NCBI RefSeq assembly: GCF_901933205.1
Contig: NC_044572.1
Location: forward strand, 75,017,465-75,081,464
Length of the DNA stretch: 64,000 nucleotides
Origin: Camarhynchus parvulus
Taxonomy: Eukaryota; Chordata; Aves; Passeriformes; Thraupidae
Direction of reading: 5' to 3'
In this document: positions 25,663-37,460 of the stretch, piece by piece
How the letters are laid out: every line of letters begins with the position of its first letter
How positions within the stretch are numbered: position 1 is the stretch's first letter
Made by a program: the position numbers and the translations under genes
Notes under the pieces: generated by a model
Databases searched by the model: none
Told to the model about the DNA's origin: nothing
The model's input: only the letters and a program-made list of their open reading frames with translations

Positions 25663-28600
25663 TTCTCAGGTAATCTGTATTAAAATAGAGAAAGTGGTCA
25701 GAAAACAGAGTCAAAGTGAGGTGATGATTTACCCATTAGACAAGGATGAAGACAATGTATGTCGTCTTGTATGCCATGCCCCTGCAAAGATTCTCTGTAC
25801 TATTGCTTTACTGAGCTGAGTTTTTTTTTTCTTCAGACTCCTTCAGGACAGGAATAAGTCAGACATGAGATAGCATTAATCCAGTTTTACAGAGGAAGAA
25901 AATTGCAGTGCTTATTCTCTTTGAGACTCATTATATTCCAAAAGACATGTGGAAGCAGGCACTATTCTTTCCTGTATAAAAATCAAGATCTGAATATGCT
26001 ATGAAGGACACTGATAATTTTTGTTTATACTCCTATAACTTTTAATACATTAAGTCAAGACTCTCCATCCTCTCTGTACAACTACAGCTGCTCTAAGTTT
26101 AATAACTTGATTTGAATTCATTATATGTGAAGCAGTTACAGCACGAGACCTTTCTGAACCTTTTAAGGACTTGTATAAAAATAACATACTGGACATCAAT
26201 CTGTTTATTCCACAATTCCTATAAACATTAATTTTTTGCAATTTAATGTGAAAAAATAGTTTATTGATACTGCAAATCAAATTATTTATATAATTCTTGT
26301 GGTGATCATTGGCCATAACCTTTTCTGTGTTGTTGTTAATAAAAGTCCTTATCATTTATATTATCTCTTCAGTTTCTAGCTTCTCCACCTACTTGCTTAG
26401 AGTAACTTCAGAATAAATTCCAGAGAATTCCTACTGCTACTTCTAACCTCCCCATGCTCACAAGCATTCTGTTTGAATTGTAAACTGAACATAAGAACTG
26501 TATCATCAGCTGGATTTTTTTTTTCTGTGTATTTAGGACTAAGTCCCAGTGATGTGAACCTGAATGCTTCTTCTGAATAAGGTGAAGGCAGTGCTTCTAA
26601 CTCTGGTTCTCTAATGCCTAGTGCAGTGACGAGGAAGAACTAAAGCATGTCTCAGTTATTAACCATATTCAACCAACTCAATGACTACTAACCATACTCA
26701 ACTCAACACCAGAGTTGGAGTAATTGCAAATGTATCACTTAAGAGAGATGAGATAGTAATTGCAGTTCATGGTTCCCCCTTTCATAATGAAAAAGAAACA
26801 AATTCCAAAATTATTAAAATTGACAAATAAACTAGCATTATTCATCCCCTATTTTTGTATGAAATTCTAGAAAGAAAATTAGTGGTCACCATATTAGAGA
26901 CAGCGAAGTAATCAAAGTACAAACCCATATCCCTTTATACTACTTTAAGTCATTTTCTTAATTTTAGACCCTCTAAACTTGAATTCTCATAATGTTCCCT
27001 TATTTTGATATGACAGCAACTTGCTGTCATCCTGATAATTCTCGTCAGTAATGAAGTTCTTTCTTCTTGATGAGAATGAGTGGGAAATAGATGAGCAAGG
27101 TTTTCCATGAAATTGCTCTGTATGACACTTCCATGCTCACAGCTTAAACTTTGTCTTGCAGGTAGCCAGGAAATAATTCCCACTTAACCACAAGAGCAGA
27201 GTTGAAAAAAAAAAAAAAAAAGAAAGAGAGAGAAAATGAGAAGAATTTGGTAATCTTTTAGTTGTCAGTTTTAGTAGTAAGCAAATGTGAATTTCCTTAG
27301 TGCATTTAACTTGAAAAAATTCAAATTTAAAGTTGACACCGTGGTTCCCCATTTGTTAAGGAATATAAAATAGCGAACTCTTTGAAGTGACAGGCACTAG
27401 CTGCCTGTCAGTCAATAGCAGTGAAGTTTCAATGATCTTTGTGTACTTTAAAGAGGTATATTTGAAGAGCAGTCTGATAACAGAATTCACTCCTTATGTC
27501 ACACTTTACTTTGCAAGGCCATTGCCAAAAGTGAAAACACAAAAATCTGAAGCCTATCCTATGAAAGGGGTGATGATCCAATTCACATTTGGAAAGGAAA
27601 ACAATGCAGTTATACAAGCTGGTCCCCTAATGCCTCTAACTTTACTCAAGGCATGTACTGCAGTCCCATGTCTTCTTCAAGAAGCATACAAAGGAAATCA
27701 AAAAATCATCATTTTTCTTTTATTCACCAGTTAAGTGTTATGCTAAGGCAAATGCATTAATTGTTTTCCTACATAATCTCAAGGGAGCAGACAGAAAATC
27801 AGATCTGCATCCCAAACTTTGATTGGAGTATTCTAGGTTCTCATAAGCAAAAAGTTGAGACAAAATTAGATCTCAGTCTTTCTGAAACATGTAGTACCAA
27901 TTGCCTTTATAGTTTTGGAATACTTCCTCTGGAAGAGACTAGAAAGAAAAAGTTTATTCCTGTGTGAAAAACACTATATAATTTCTTCCAGCTGCCTTTT
28001 GGAATTGAAAATTTAGGAACTTAAAGCTTTCCAGAGTTTAATGGGGAGTTTCTGTCAAAGGTATCTCAAAATGGGAGAGGCAGGACAACAGAGATTTGCA
28101 GAGATGATGTGCAGCCATGAAAAGTATGGACTACACTCCTCACCTTGCCTAAAGATAGAGTTGAGCATTTGGAGTCTAAGATGGGTCTCTGAGACAAACT
28201 TCAAATACAACCCAAATTTTAGGTTGGCCAAGTGTTCCACAATCTTCTGTTCAACTTTTCCAATTCCTGAATTTGGAAGATTTTTTTGGGATAGAAGTGT
28301 AGCTGCATAGAAGAGCTAGCCAAGAACATATCCCTGCCTTTCCAAAGCAAGACAAAATACATGAGCTTGTAAGAAAAGGAACATTTGCATATGTACCTCA
28401 AATGAGAGTTCATTTTTTTTATTTGATGTGTGTAAGGAAATTCAAATTATGATTGTCAAAGGTATTGTGTCCAAACACAGATGTATGTCAAGGGATAAAA
28501 CATATTCAAGTAGACAAGATATTAAGTAAAAATGTTCTTTAAAAGACTAACAATTTATTTCAGTTTGCCTGAAATATATTGTCTGAGTTTCTTTTTGTAT

Positions 28601-28751
28601 TTAATTTGCGTTTTGGGCTTTAAAAAACATGAAACTGTCATGGTGAGAGCTGTAGATTTGACACTACTAAAGAGACTTTTTTCCAAAAATGTAAAAATAA
28701 GCAGTATAATATCCATCATCTGGTAGGCATCAAGAAATGATGCAAGTAGAA
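25663..28751. other. AT-rich non-coding stretch
   Basis: No gene is seen. At 25870-25925 'ccagttttacagaggaagaa' resembles the reverse-strand MIR 'cccattttacagatgaggaa' block but is too short to call. At 26659-26705 there is an imperfect tandem duplication of an aaccatattcaac-like unit. An A run of about 18 lies at 27205-27222. Confidence 0.5.
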
Positions 28752-29125
28752 ATGATAGAATCATTTAGGTTGGAAAAGACTATTAAGATCATCAAGCCCA
28801 ACCACAAACCTTATACTGCCACTAAATCATGGACCAGTGCTACACTTACATGTCTTTTAAACACCTCCAGTGATGGTGACTCCATCATTTTCCTGGAAAG
28901 CCTGTTCCAGTGCTCAACGGCACTTTCAATGAATAATTTTTTTTCCTGATATCTAAACAAACTTTCTTCTGATGCAACTTAAAGCCATTTCCTCTTTCCC
29001 TACCACTTGTTACTTGGAAGAAGAGATCAACCCTCATCTCACAACAACCCCCTTCAGATAGTTAAAAGGAGTGGTAAGTTCTCCTCAGAGCCTTCTTTCC
29101 CCCAGGGTAAGCAACCCCAGCTTCA

Positions 29126-29617
29126 TCAGCTGCTCCTCGCAGGTTTATATTCCAGGCCCTTCCCCAGCTCCATTGCCATTCTCTGGACATGCTGTGAGGG
29201 CCCCAGAACAGAACACAGGATTTGAGGTGTGGCCTTACCTTGTGAATACAGGGGGACAATCACTGCCCTGGTCCTGCTGGCCACACCATTGCTGGTACAG
29301 GCCAGGATGCCATTGGCCTTCTTGACCACCTGGCACAGCTGGATCATGTTCACCTGGTGGTCAATGAGCACTCCCAGGTACTTTCCTGCTGGGCAGCTTT
29401 CCAGCCACTCTGCACCCAGCCTGCAGCGCTGCAGGGAGTTGTTATGACCCAGATGCAGGACCCTGCAGTTGGCCTTGTTGAAGCTCATACAAGTGGCCTT
29501 GTCCCATTGATCCAGCCTGGTCAGATCCCTCTGCAGAGCCTTCCAGCAGATCAACACTGCTTCCCAAGTTTGTGTCACCTGCAAATCACTGAGGGTGCAC
29601 TCAATCCCCTTGTCCAT
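29126..29617 (-). pseudogene. CR1 ORF2 remnant: C-terminal part of reverse transcriptase
   Basis: The frame encodes the region just after the polymerase palm. It has the characteristic CR1 blocks ALQRDLTRLDQW, then FNKANCRVLHLGHNN, RLGAEWLES, KYLGVLID and KKANGILAC, ending in a degraded IVPLYS. In life this protein would be a non-LTR reverse transcriptase/endonuclease that copies CR1 RNA at a nicked target. In this copy the catalytic FADD box is not in frame. Reading the neighbouring frame at 29574-29585 gives FAGD, so the first catalytic aspartate is replaced by glycine and a frameshift separates it from the downstream part. The frame also closes early at its C-terminal end. It is clearly inactive. 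Confidence 0.92.
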
Positions 29618-29729
29618 GTTCTTGATGAAGACCTTAAACAGGACTAACCCGAAAACTGAGACCTCAGGAACCCTACTAGTGATCTGACTGCTAGCTGGAT
29701 GTAAACTTATTCACCAGCATTTTTCAGGC

Positions 29730-29927
29730 TCAGGTATCCAACCAATTTTCTACCCAGAAAAGTGTGGACCTGTCCAAGTCCCAAGTAGCCAGTTTCTCCA
29801 GAGGAATGCTGTGGGAGACAGTGTCAAAGGATTTGCTAAAGTCCAGGTAGAAAACATCCTTTCCTGCATCCACTGTGTGTTGAATTGCCATGGAAAGGAA
29901 ATCTACTTGGTCAAGCAGGGCCTGCAT
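29730..29927 (-). pseudogene. CR1 ORF2 remnant: reverse transcriptase motif A region
   Basis: The short frame contains VFYLDFSKSFDTVSHSI, which matches the CR1 motif A block (YLDFSKAFDTVSH) with its catalytic aspartate retained. It is followed by a 'WVENWLDT' segment equivalent to WIENWLNG. It lies upstream, in element orientation, of the C-terminal remnant at 29126-29617. Stop codons and a frame change between the two show the gene is broken. Further upstream, to about 30612, the CR1 match continues at nucleotide level without a long frame. Confidence 0.92.
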
Positions 29928-30612
29928 TTTCTAAATCCATGCTGACTAGGCCTGAACATCTGGTTGTTTTGTACATGTCATATGATAATGTTCAAGATGA
30001 TCTGCTCCATTCCTTTTAGTGACACTGAAGTCACACTGACGGGTCTGTAGTTCCCCAGATCCTCTTTCCAACCCTTTTTATAGATGAGCATCACACTGGT
30101 CCACTAGGACCTCCCCAGTTAACCAAGATGATGATGGAAAGTGGTTTGGTGAGCACTTCTGCCAGCTTCTTAAGTACTCTTGGGTGGATTCCACCCAGCC
30201 CCTTAGCTTATGTGTGACTAATTGTTATAGCAGATCACTGACCATTTCCCATGTGTTATGGGAGCTTCATTCTGCTCCCCATGCCTGTTTTCCAACTCAG
30301 GAGACTTGGTACCAAGAGAACAACATGCCTTACCATAACAACTGAGGCAAAGAAGTACCATTAAGTACCTCAGACATTTACTTATCTTTTGTCATTATAT
30401 TTCCTCTTCCGTCCAATAAACAATGGAGATTCTCCTTAGCCCTCCTTTTGTTGCTGTATTGATAGAAACATTTTTAACTGTCTTTATTAACAGTGGCCAG
30501 ATTTAAGTTCTAGGTGGGTTTTGACTTTTCTAATTTTCTTCCTGAAAAACCTCACAATATTCTTTTAGTCCTCCAGAATTGCCTGCCCCTTCTTCCAGAG
30601 ATCATAAACCTA

Positions 30613-32070
30613 GAATTTTACACATTCATGTGTGGTTAATCAAGAGCTATGGTAAGCAATTGCCTGGATCAGCAGTTTCTAGCAGAGGTACGATAGGTGT
30701 TGGTAGCAATTAAGCTACAATTCACTCTCAAGCTTTATTATGTTGCGATGGAAGAGTCTGATTTTTCATTTAGTATCAACAAATCTTTGTGTTGGTATGA
30801 TTGTACATGTGTAACTGCTTGAATAGCAAATGCAATTAAGAACATTTACTGGTGTACAGATTGGAAGGTAGTAATGCATTAGAACTGAGAAATCGTAGAT
30901 CACAGACTTGAAACTGTTCTAAGGTAAATTTTTATTTTCTTTTTCATCAGGAGTTATTATTTCTTTATTTCATCCATATTACCTTTAAATGAAATGCATG
31001 TGGTTTTTTTTTTTATATCTGAAATTCCCGGGGTTATTTTCATAGTTGTTCCTAAAACTACTACTTCTGCTTGTTTTTGTAAGATATGAAGGTTCTGTAA
31101 CCAAGAAGACTTCCAGACCTATTTAAGCATGTGACTAGTACTGATGAGTAGAATAAGTCTACTGACACGCTTAATTTAAAGCTGCATATAAGTGATTTGC
31201 TAGTAAAAGGTATGTGAGCATATGGAGCTGTATGGTCCTCTAGTTCACAATTTCAGTGTGAAACTGCTCTGAAAAAAGTGTGTTCCCTGTTAACAGAGAA
31301 AGAAAAGGTATAAAAATATTTCCTTATCTGCCTTGGGCCATCACAGCATGACTCCAACAGGTGGTGAGTAGCTGTGCTTTTCTCTAAAGTCTGTTTCATA
31401 ACTCTAAGCACTAGATAGCTCTTTGTATCAATACATTTTATTTGCTGGTTCTGTCGTTTTCATTTCAAAAGTCATTGTAATGTTAGTCTGTGTAAAATAG
31501 CTGCAAAATTCAAGACAAAATTGGCCAAAGTCATAAATCAAAGATTGGCATGATTTCTGATATTTTAAATTATTTTCTATAGAAAGCAGCAGTTGGAAAA
31601 AGGGACAACGAATATGCAGAATTTCATGCAAAATTTTGAGTAAGAATTCAGACTTTTTTTTTTTTTTACCAGTCTGACTGAATTTAACCTAATTTACTCA
31701 AGACCATATTAATTCTCTGTACCCAAATGCATTGCTAGATTGAGTGAGAAGTTGTTTTTGGTACACTGGAAACAAATTCCTAAATCTGTGATTTTTGAGG
31801 GGCATATTAGTTACTCACTAATAAGTTTCTGAAAATAGTTGAAAAGGATCCAGGACACAGAAGGGTTTAAACTCTTTTTTTTCACATTAGCATTGGGAAG
31901 TGTTCTTTCAGCTCGGTGCCCTGTGATAACATATCTGTGACCCTCAAGTCTGTCCCTGGCCCTCGTGCCCTACTTTAAATTTCAGTAGACATGGATTTTT
32001 GCAGACCTGCTTCCAGTTACCTAAAGACAAAGCCCTAAATTTCAACTTAATTTATAAGTATACATAAAGA
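30613..32070. other. AT-rich non-coding stretch
   Basis: No gene or repeat is seen between the CR1 and the pentanucleotide array, apart from a T run at about 31655-31667. Confidence 0.55.
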
Positions 32071-32315
32071 AGGAAAGGAAAGGAAAGGAAAGGAAAGGAA
32101 AGGAAAGGAAAGGAAAGGAAAGGAAAGGAAAGGAAAGGAAAGGAAAGGAAAGGAAAGGAAAGGAAAGGAAAGGAAAGGAAAGGAAAGGAAAGGAAAGGAA
32201 AGGAAAGGAAAGGAAAGGAAAGGAAAGGAAAGGAAAGGAAAGGAAAGGAAAGGAAAGGAAAGGAAAGGAAAGGAAAGGAAAGGAAAGGAAAGGAAAGGAA
32301 AGGAAAGGAAAGGAA
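32071..32315. repeat. (AAAGG)n pentanucleotide array, 49 units
   Basis: There are 245 bp of uninterrupted 5-bp units (aggaa/aaagg in register), all purine on the plus strand. The minus-strand frame across it reads as a repeating FLSFP peptide and is not a gene. Pure tracts this long are unstable and can adopt triplex (H-DNA) structures. The length in this assembly may differ from that in the source individual. Confidence 0.97.
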
Positions 32316-32413
32316 GAAGAAAAAGGGAAAGGAAAAAGGAAAGGAAAAAAGAAAAAAGGAAAAAGGAAAAAAGGAAAAAAGAAAAAGGAAAAAAGGTAAA
32401 AGGAAAGGAAAGG
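32316..32413. repeat. Degenerate purine-rich flank of the AAAGG array
   Basis: It continues the array as interrupted GGAAAA, GGAAAAA and GAAAAA variants, still almost entirely purine, and ends with two clean AAAGG-type units near 32401-32413. This looks like the older, decayed edge from which the pure tract expanded, with mutation concentrated on one side. Confidence 0.9.
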
Positions 32414-33424
32414 TCTTTTGCATCAGCCAGAAGAACTGCTCAGTCAATTTTTCATGTATATTTAATTTATCTACGTAAGCTATGGTGATTAAGGCATCTA
32501 TATAAATTGATGGAAAAGGAAAATTAGTCTCTTCACAGAATTTATGAAAATATAATAATTAGTTTTATCCTGATGTGAATTCTCTTTGGAGAAGCTGCAT
32601 ATATTTATGAACTTTTTTGGTGCCATGTTTTACACTCAATTAGTATTTTTTCCTCATTAAGTTTTTGCAATTGAATTTCTTGTTAATTTTAAGACACTCA
32701 GTTGAATTTGAACGAATTATTTTTTCCTTTTAAAATTTTTTTTTAATTTTTTTTTCATCAAGCAACTGCACTATCTTTATTGTCTAAATATTTTGATGTA
32801 ATTATGGCTTAATTTAATTACAGAGGGATGGTCACTACCATAAGTTATTTAGAGTAGTGTAAATAAAACAGATGAAGAGGAAAGTACAGGTAAAATTTCA
32901 TGGATTATTTCCCACGTGTATTTTGTAAAAACATTTTTTAAGTCTTTGTTACAATGGGAGTGAACAACCTTTTGAGGGTTGTTCATAAAGATTTAGAATA
33001 AATAATTTACTGACAAGATTAAGACCTTCTTGACAAGAGCATAAAAAGAAAAAGTATATTTGAAGTTTTTATATGAAGTGAGAGAGCACAATCTAAACCA
33101 AGTTCTTTGGAAAGTTTTTTAGGCAATGGCTATTGGATTTCATTCAAACTATCTCCTCTCCAGTAGAGTAGCATCTTTTAGATTTATTCTGTGGGAAATA
33201 TACATTATGGGGGGAGAGACTTTTTTCTGATATCTGTCTCTCTTAACAGTTCTACATAATGAAGGAGCAAGCTAGAAAGAAAATACTCATTTCTCTGTGT
33301 AGAATTTTCTGCTTAATAGGTCTGGGATTACACACTCGATCAGCAACTTTGGAAGTTCCCTTGGATTTTTCTGTCTACCTTTACTTATACTAAACAGAAT
33401 AGGAACTTCATTTTTACCTTTCAG
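32414..33424. other. AT-rich non-coding stretch
   Basis: No gene is seen. A 9-bp inverted repeat, tgaacaacc/ggttgttca, lies at 32961-32969 and 32977-32985. T-rich runs lie at about 32727-32760. Confidence 0.55.
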
Positions 33425-33665
33425 TAATGCTAAATCTTCCAATAGCTCAACTAAAACATGATGGTAAGGTAATTCATCCTGTGAATTACCACGGTAGTAG
33501 AGAGGTTAGGTTATTTAATCTAGGAGCTGTTGTTGGCAGTGAAGGTTTCACTCCAATAAAGCTTCATTTTAATGAGTTTTATTGGAGGTCTGTTTTAACT
33601 GTCCAGAGAACTAAACGTGATGAGATTCCTTTCCCTTACTATAGAGATACCGTGTAAATAAATAA
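33425..33665 (+). other. Candidate terminal exon with a 76-codon frame
   Basis: A pyrimidine-rich acceptor-like sequence ('tttttacctttcag') ends at 33424. Two bases later an ATG opens a 76-codon frame (33427-33657). The stop overlaps an ATAAATAAA string that contains the AATAAA polyadenylation hexamer. The peptide is not low-complexity and has a mixed charged and aromatic composition, but I recognise no family. An imperfect hairpin (ctccaataaa/tttattggag, 33551-33560 and 33578-33587) lies within it. Each signal is common by chance in AT-rich DNA. Only their arrangement is notable. It could equally be random. Confidence 0.2.
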
Positions 33666-36600
33666 ATTTGAAGATTCAGCTCAAATACCATAGCATGTAT
33701 CTTGGATACTTCACTTCTAAGTTGGGAAGGTTGCTTGAATGTTGTGCAGATGTGCTAAATTTGATGTGGAACACAGATTGGCCTGGGGAAGAGAACAAAA
33801 TAATGGTAGAAATTACTTTGAGACCATAAGGTTAATTTATTTGTGCATATATTTTATTTGGGTATTATCAGAGATAGAGTTTATAAACCTTTCAAATATG
33901 TAACATGATATCCAGCTGGGATCAGTTTAAAATTTGAAGTTTGAGTTTATTCCCAGTTAAGATAAACCATTACTATTATGATTTATTATTATAAATTATT
34001 AAGTAACTAGCTATGTAGTTACTTTTTAGTAAATACACACTGCAGCTTGCATTCCCTCAGACACTAAGATTCATGGAAATAAGTCATTATCTTATAAATA
34101 TTACATGAATTTAGGTAGCAGCAAAATATTATTCGCTTAGAAAATGCCTATAACAATCTTTTACTTTCATACTTTTGTATATCTGTAATAAAATAATGTG
34201 GTAATAATTTACCAAACATCATCTCTTACAAAAATACTTAACTCGACTCCCCAGTTTTCTTCTCTATCCATACTCTGCAATATGTTTTGAAATTAGTTAA
34301 TCCAAACAGATATCTCAGAGGCATATCTCCTATTACTTGCATTTAAGTTTGAATGTCAGTATCAGTATTGACTTCCAAAAACTCTTTTCACTTGAAGAAA
34401 TCAGTGGTCCAATGTGTTGCCTGCCTTAAAAACATTTATTCTTTACCAAGATGAAAAAGGTACTCCAGTAATGTATTTCTCTTTCTCATCTCACTTATTA
34501 TGGTAAAATGCATATTTGGAATAAATAAATAAGTAGAGTTTAAATACAAGAGGAAAATGCACTCTCTTTTGTGTTAATTGCCTTTATAACGCATCTTTTG
34601 TCATATGTTCATGATTCCTTTCATAAATTCTCCTAAGTCTGCATCTTAAATTGTAGATCTCCAAGGGTTTGGCAATTTACATGTACGCAGCATAGAGTGA
34701 ATGCCTACATGTGCATTTACATGATTTCTCTCTCTCCTCTTCCCCCACTGAGATATTGAGAGTGATGCAACATATTAGAATTAAATAGTCCAGTTTTCTC
34801 GGTGGTCACCTTACTTTTCCATCAGTTATACTAAAAATAGCATCTCTTAAAATGGAAGCATTGTGTATTTGTGTCAGATACTGGTTGTATTCTTCTGACC
34901 TCATGCTGAATTTAGCGGGAAAAGCTGTGTGTTCTTTGTGGAAATAAGGCAGGAAAAACAGAACATGAAGATATTTTTAGAACTTTTTTTATATTTTCAG
35001 TTGATTCTCTATGTTTCAGGCTGGCTACTTATGGGGTGTAGTACAAGGTTACACTAGTCCTTTATTTAGGATGATCTTTAGAGGTTACTCATGGCTTCAC
35101 ACAGAACCTCATAAAGCACAATTGCTGAAACCCCTTAGAAACTGAAAGTTACATTTGTCAAATAGAAGGTTTGAGCACGAATAATTTGAAACCTTGAAGG
35201 AAAGATTAGCAAAATGACCTAAAGACAATTATGGATCATCATCTTCCAAATAGATCTGCACTAGTGGTCTCTTTTATAGGTACATTTATAGAGGTGAAGT
35301 TTCTTGTCCTTTAAGCCACACGTCTATGTCTTCAGTTTGGGGACATATCTTGTATTTTTTCTTGGGAAAAAAAAAAAAAACAAAACAAAAGCCTACCATA
35401 TTTATCTGTCTTTGCATTTTTTTCATGAAACAAACAATGCCTTCACAATTCTGTGTTTCTAAAACCAATCTAATCTTCAAAAAGTGGGATTGATGAGAGC
35501 TAGGAAAATGATTATTGGTAAAAGATGAAGCAGTAGAAAGATAGTGTATTTAACATAAAAGATGTTTTTTGTTTGTGAGACTGAAAGTCATTCTCAAATG
35601 AGGGGCAGAGTATCATAAGTTTTTCTCTGAGGAGGTCTTTGGTCTCACCTTGTATTTTGTGTTTTAGGTTGTTTTTTTTTTTGTCATGCATTTTAATATT
35701 TTTCCTTGATGCTTGTTTTGTTTGAATAAACATGTTTACTGAGCTTATTATGAGTTTGCTGTGAGGTTAGAAGGTAATACAGATTTTGAATATTCACTAG
35801 GAACATAAGTTTACTGACCCGTGTTTAATGATCAAGAGCAATCATTTATTATAACAGACCCTAATGATGGCTGTAAGGGTTTTTAATGGTAGGGATTCAA
35901 TGCAAAATCATGCTTCTGGCATTCAACAGTCGCTCTCTGTCCTGGTTTGCTTTTGTGAGGTCACTCAATGTCACTGTGGCTCCTCTTCTCACTGGGGCAA
36001 AGTACCCTGAGAATAATATTCCTGACTAATCTTCTGACATTCTTATGTTTCAAATATTCTCAGCATACACAAGCACTCCTGGAATATGAAGTGAAACCCT
36101 TAAAACATGTTGACTCACCAACCACACAAGCATACTGCAAAATTATGCATTAGCTTACCCTGATTAAAATTGGTCTAATCTAAACAAATTAAGGGGTCTG
36201 CTCTCTCATCCATATGCATGGCTAGTTCTCATTAATGCTAATAGAGACTATGTGCATACATGGATGGGAGAACACACCTCTGAGGCTAACTGTACAGTTT
36301 CAGTTTGGTTTATTTCTGCAACAGCCATAAAACTTTCAGTGTTAAGTATTTCAATAATTTAGAGAAAGATCAAAGGGGAGAAAGCTCAATACTGTACCTT
36401 TTCTTGCACATTACTGTGGTAAATAAATAAAACAATATGCCTTATCTCTGTAAATTGGGGGACAAGTAGTTATTTTTACCTGCTACTGGCTTTTTATAGT
36501 GCCTACTAGCAAATTCAGATTTACATGCCTGTGTTTTCAGGCAGAAATAAAGAAAAAAACAAAATAATTTGTGCAAAAAAGTTTCATCCTCCCAAAACAC

Positions 36601-36729
36601 CAAAACATTGATGTATATTTGTTACAATGGGGTTATTAAACTTTTTAGAGATGCCTCTGCTCAAGTTAAGGTGCAAACAAGACCATATGCTGGCCAAAAG
36701 TATGGATGTTATTTAACAGTATATATGAG
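33666..36729. other. AT-rich non-coding stretch
   Basis: No gene or identifiable transposon is seen. A run of A lies at about 35367-35380. Short frames on the minus strand at 35286-35733 have no recognisable features. Confidence 0.55.
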
Positions 36730-37460
36730 GGAGAGAGAGAGTGAGGTATAAAGAAATAGAAAAAAGAGGTAGTGGGGTGGGGGTGAGAAGGAGAGTGACA
36801 GAGACGGATTAAGTAGAAAATATCACCACTCCCATGGATTCTCTTCTCCCAGGCTTCTGGGTGGTGAGGGTCCTGCAAAACATACAGCTCAGTGAAATAA
36901 TATAGGTTCAGGCCAGATGAGAATGTCCAGGTACCTTCCCTGGCAGTGAAGCGGGGGGCAAGTTTGACCCTGTCACTTGCAACAGATTGTGGATCTGCAG
37001 CATCACTTTGCATCACACGCAATGCTCTGCTTCAAGGCCTCAGCAATGGGTCTGGGGAGAAGTTCAGGGGGTCTTTGATGGACTGTGACACCTCCTCAGC
37101 TGCCTCTCACGTGAATGTGCCATGGACTGGGGGGGTTTGGGGTTTACAGCTGAGACAATGTGTTAGGGAGGGTGGGTGTTCACTGCCTCTCACCTGAGGT
37201 TATGCTACATATCCAAAAACTCTCTCCCCATACTCTCTGTCCCCAAAGCCAGCCAGAGCAGATATCTTTCTTGATACATTCTTCTCCCTCAACCTTATGT
37301 ATTCCTCCCTAAATCTGAGCTAAATAGACAATAGTCACCTTTATCTTATCTCAAGTTTGATTGGGCAGTTTAACTCACAGTCTAAAGTTCCAGTCCAGAG
37401 GCATATTCAGGGAGGGGTGGGCTTTGGTGGTCACACCTTTTTTACACAGTTTTACCTACC
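36730..37460. mobile_element. Candidate LTR or other ERV-derived block
   Basis: A GA-rich lead-in (gagagagagtgaggtataaa; gggtgggggtgagaagg) is followed by GC-richer DNA that differs sharply from its AT-rich surroundings. It includes 'ggtaccttccctggcagtga', 'ttgaccctgtcacttgcaac' and 'cagtttaactcacagtctaa'. The texture and these phrases remind me of avian endogenous retrovirus LTR or leader sequence. I could not find terminal TG...CA ends or a target duplication. Orientation is undetermined and the borders are approximate. Confidence 0.4.

Larger units (their letters stand above)
28752..30612 (-). mobile_element. CR1 LINE, 5'-truncated, about 1.86 kb
   Basis: The plus strand starts with 'gatagaatcatttaggttgg', the reverse complement of the CR1 3' end that carries the ATTCTATG-type terminal unit. 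It continues collinearly as reverse-complement CR1: 'aagatcatcaagcccaacca', 'ggtggtcaatgagcactccc', 'atgctgtgggagacagtgtc', 'tctgtagttccccagatcct', 'ttgggtggattccacccagc', and finally 'attctccttagccctccttt' near 30428-30447. The match fades at about 30612, so the 5' part of the element is missing, as is usual for target-primed reverse transcription. The reverse transcriptase region is preserved only as broken pieces. CR1 is the dominant LINE of birds and generally leaves no long target duplication. Confidence 0.95.

Noticed and set aside
32071..32315. Direct equation of the AAAGG array with the human RFC1 repeat locus
   Set aside because: Only the repeat unit is similar. Nothing in the flanks identifies RFC1, and the human repeat arose within a primate Alu tail.
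32052..32447. 131-codon minus-strand frame
   Set aside because: It is translation of the AAAGG array into a repeating FLSFP peptide.
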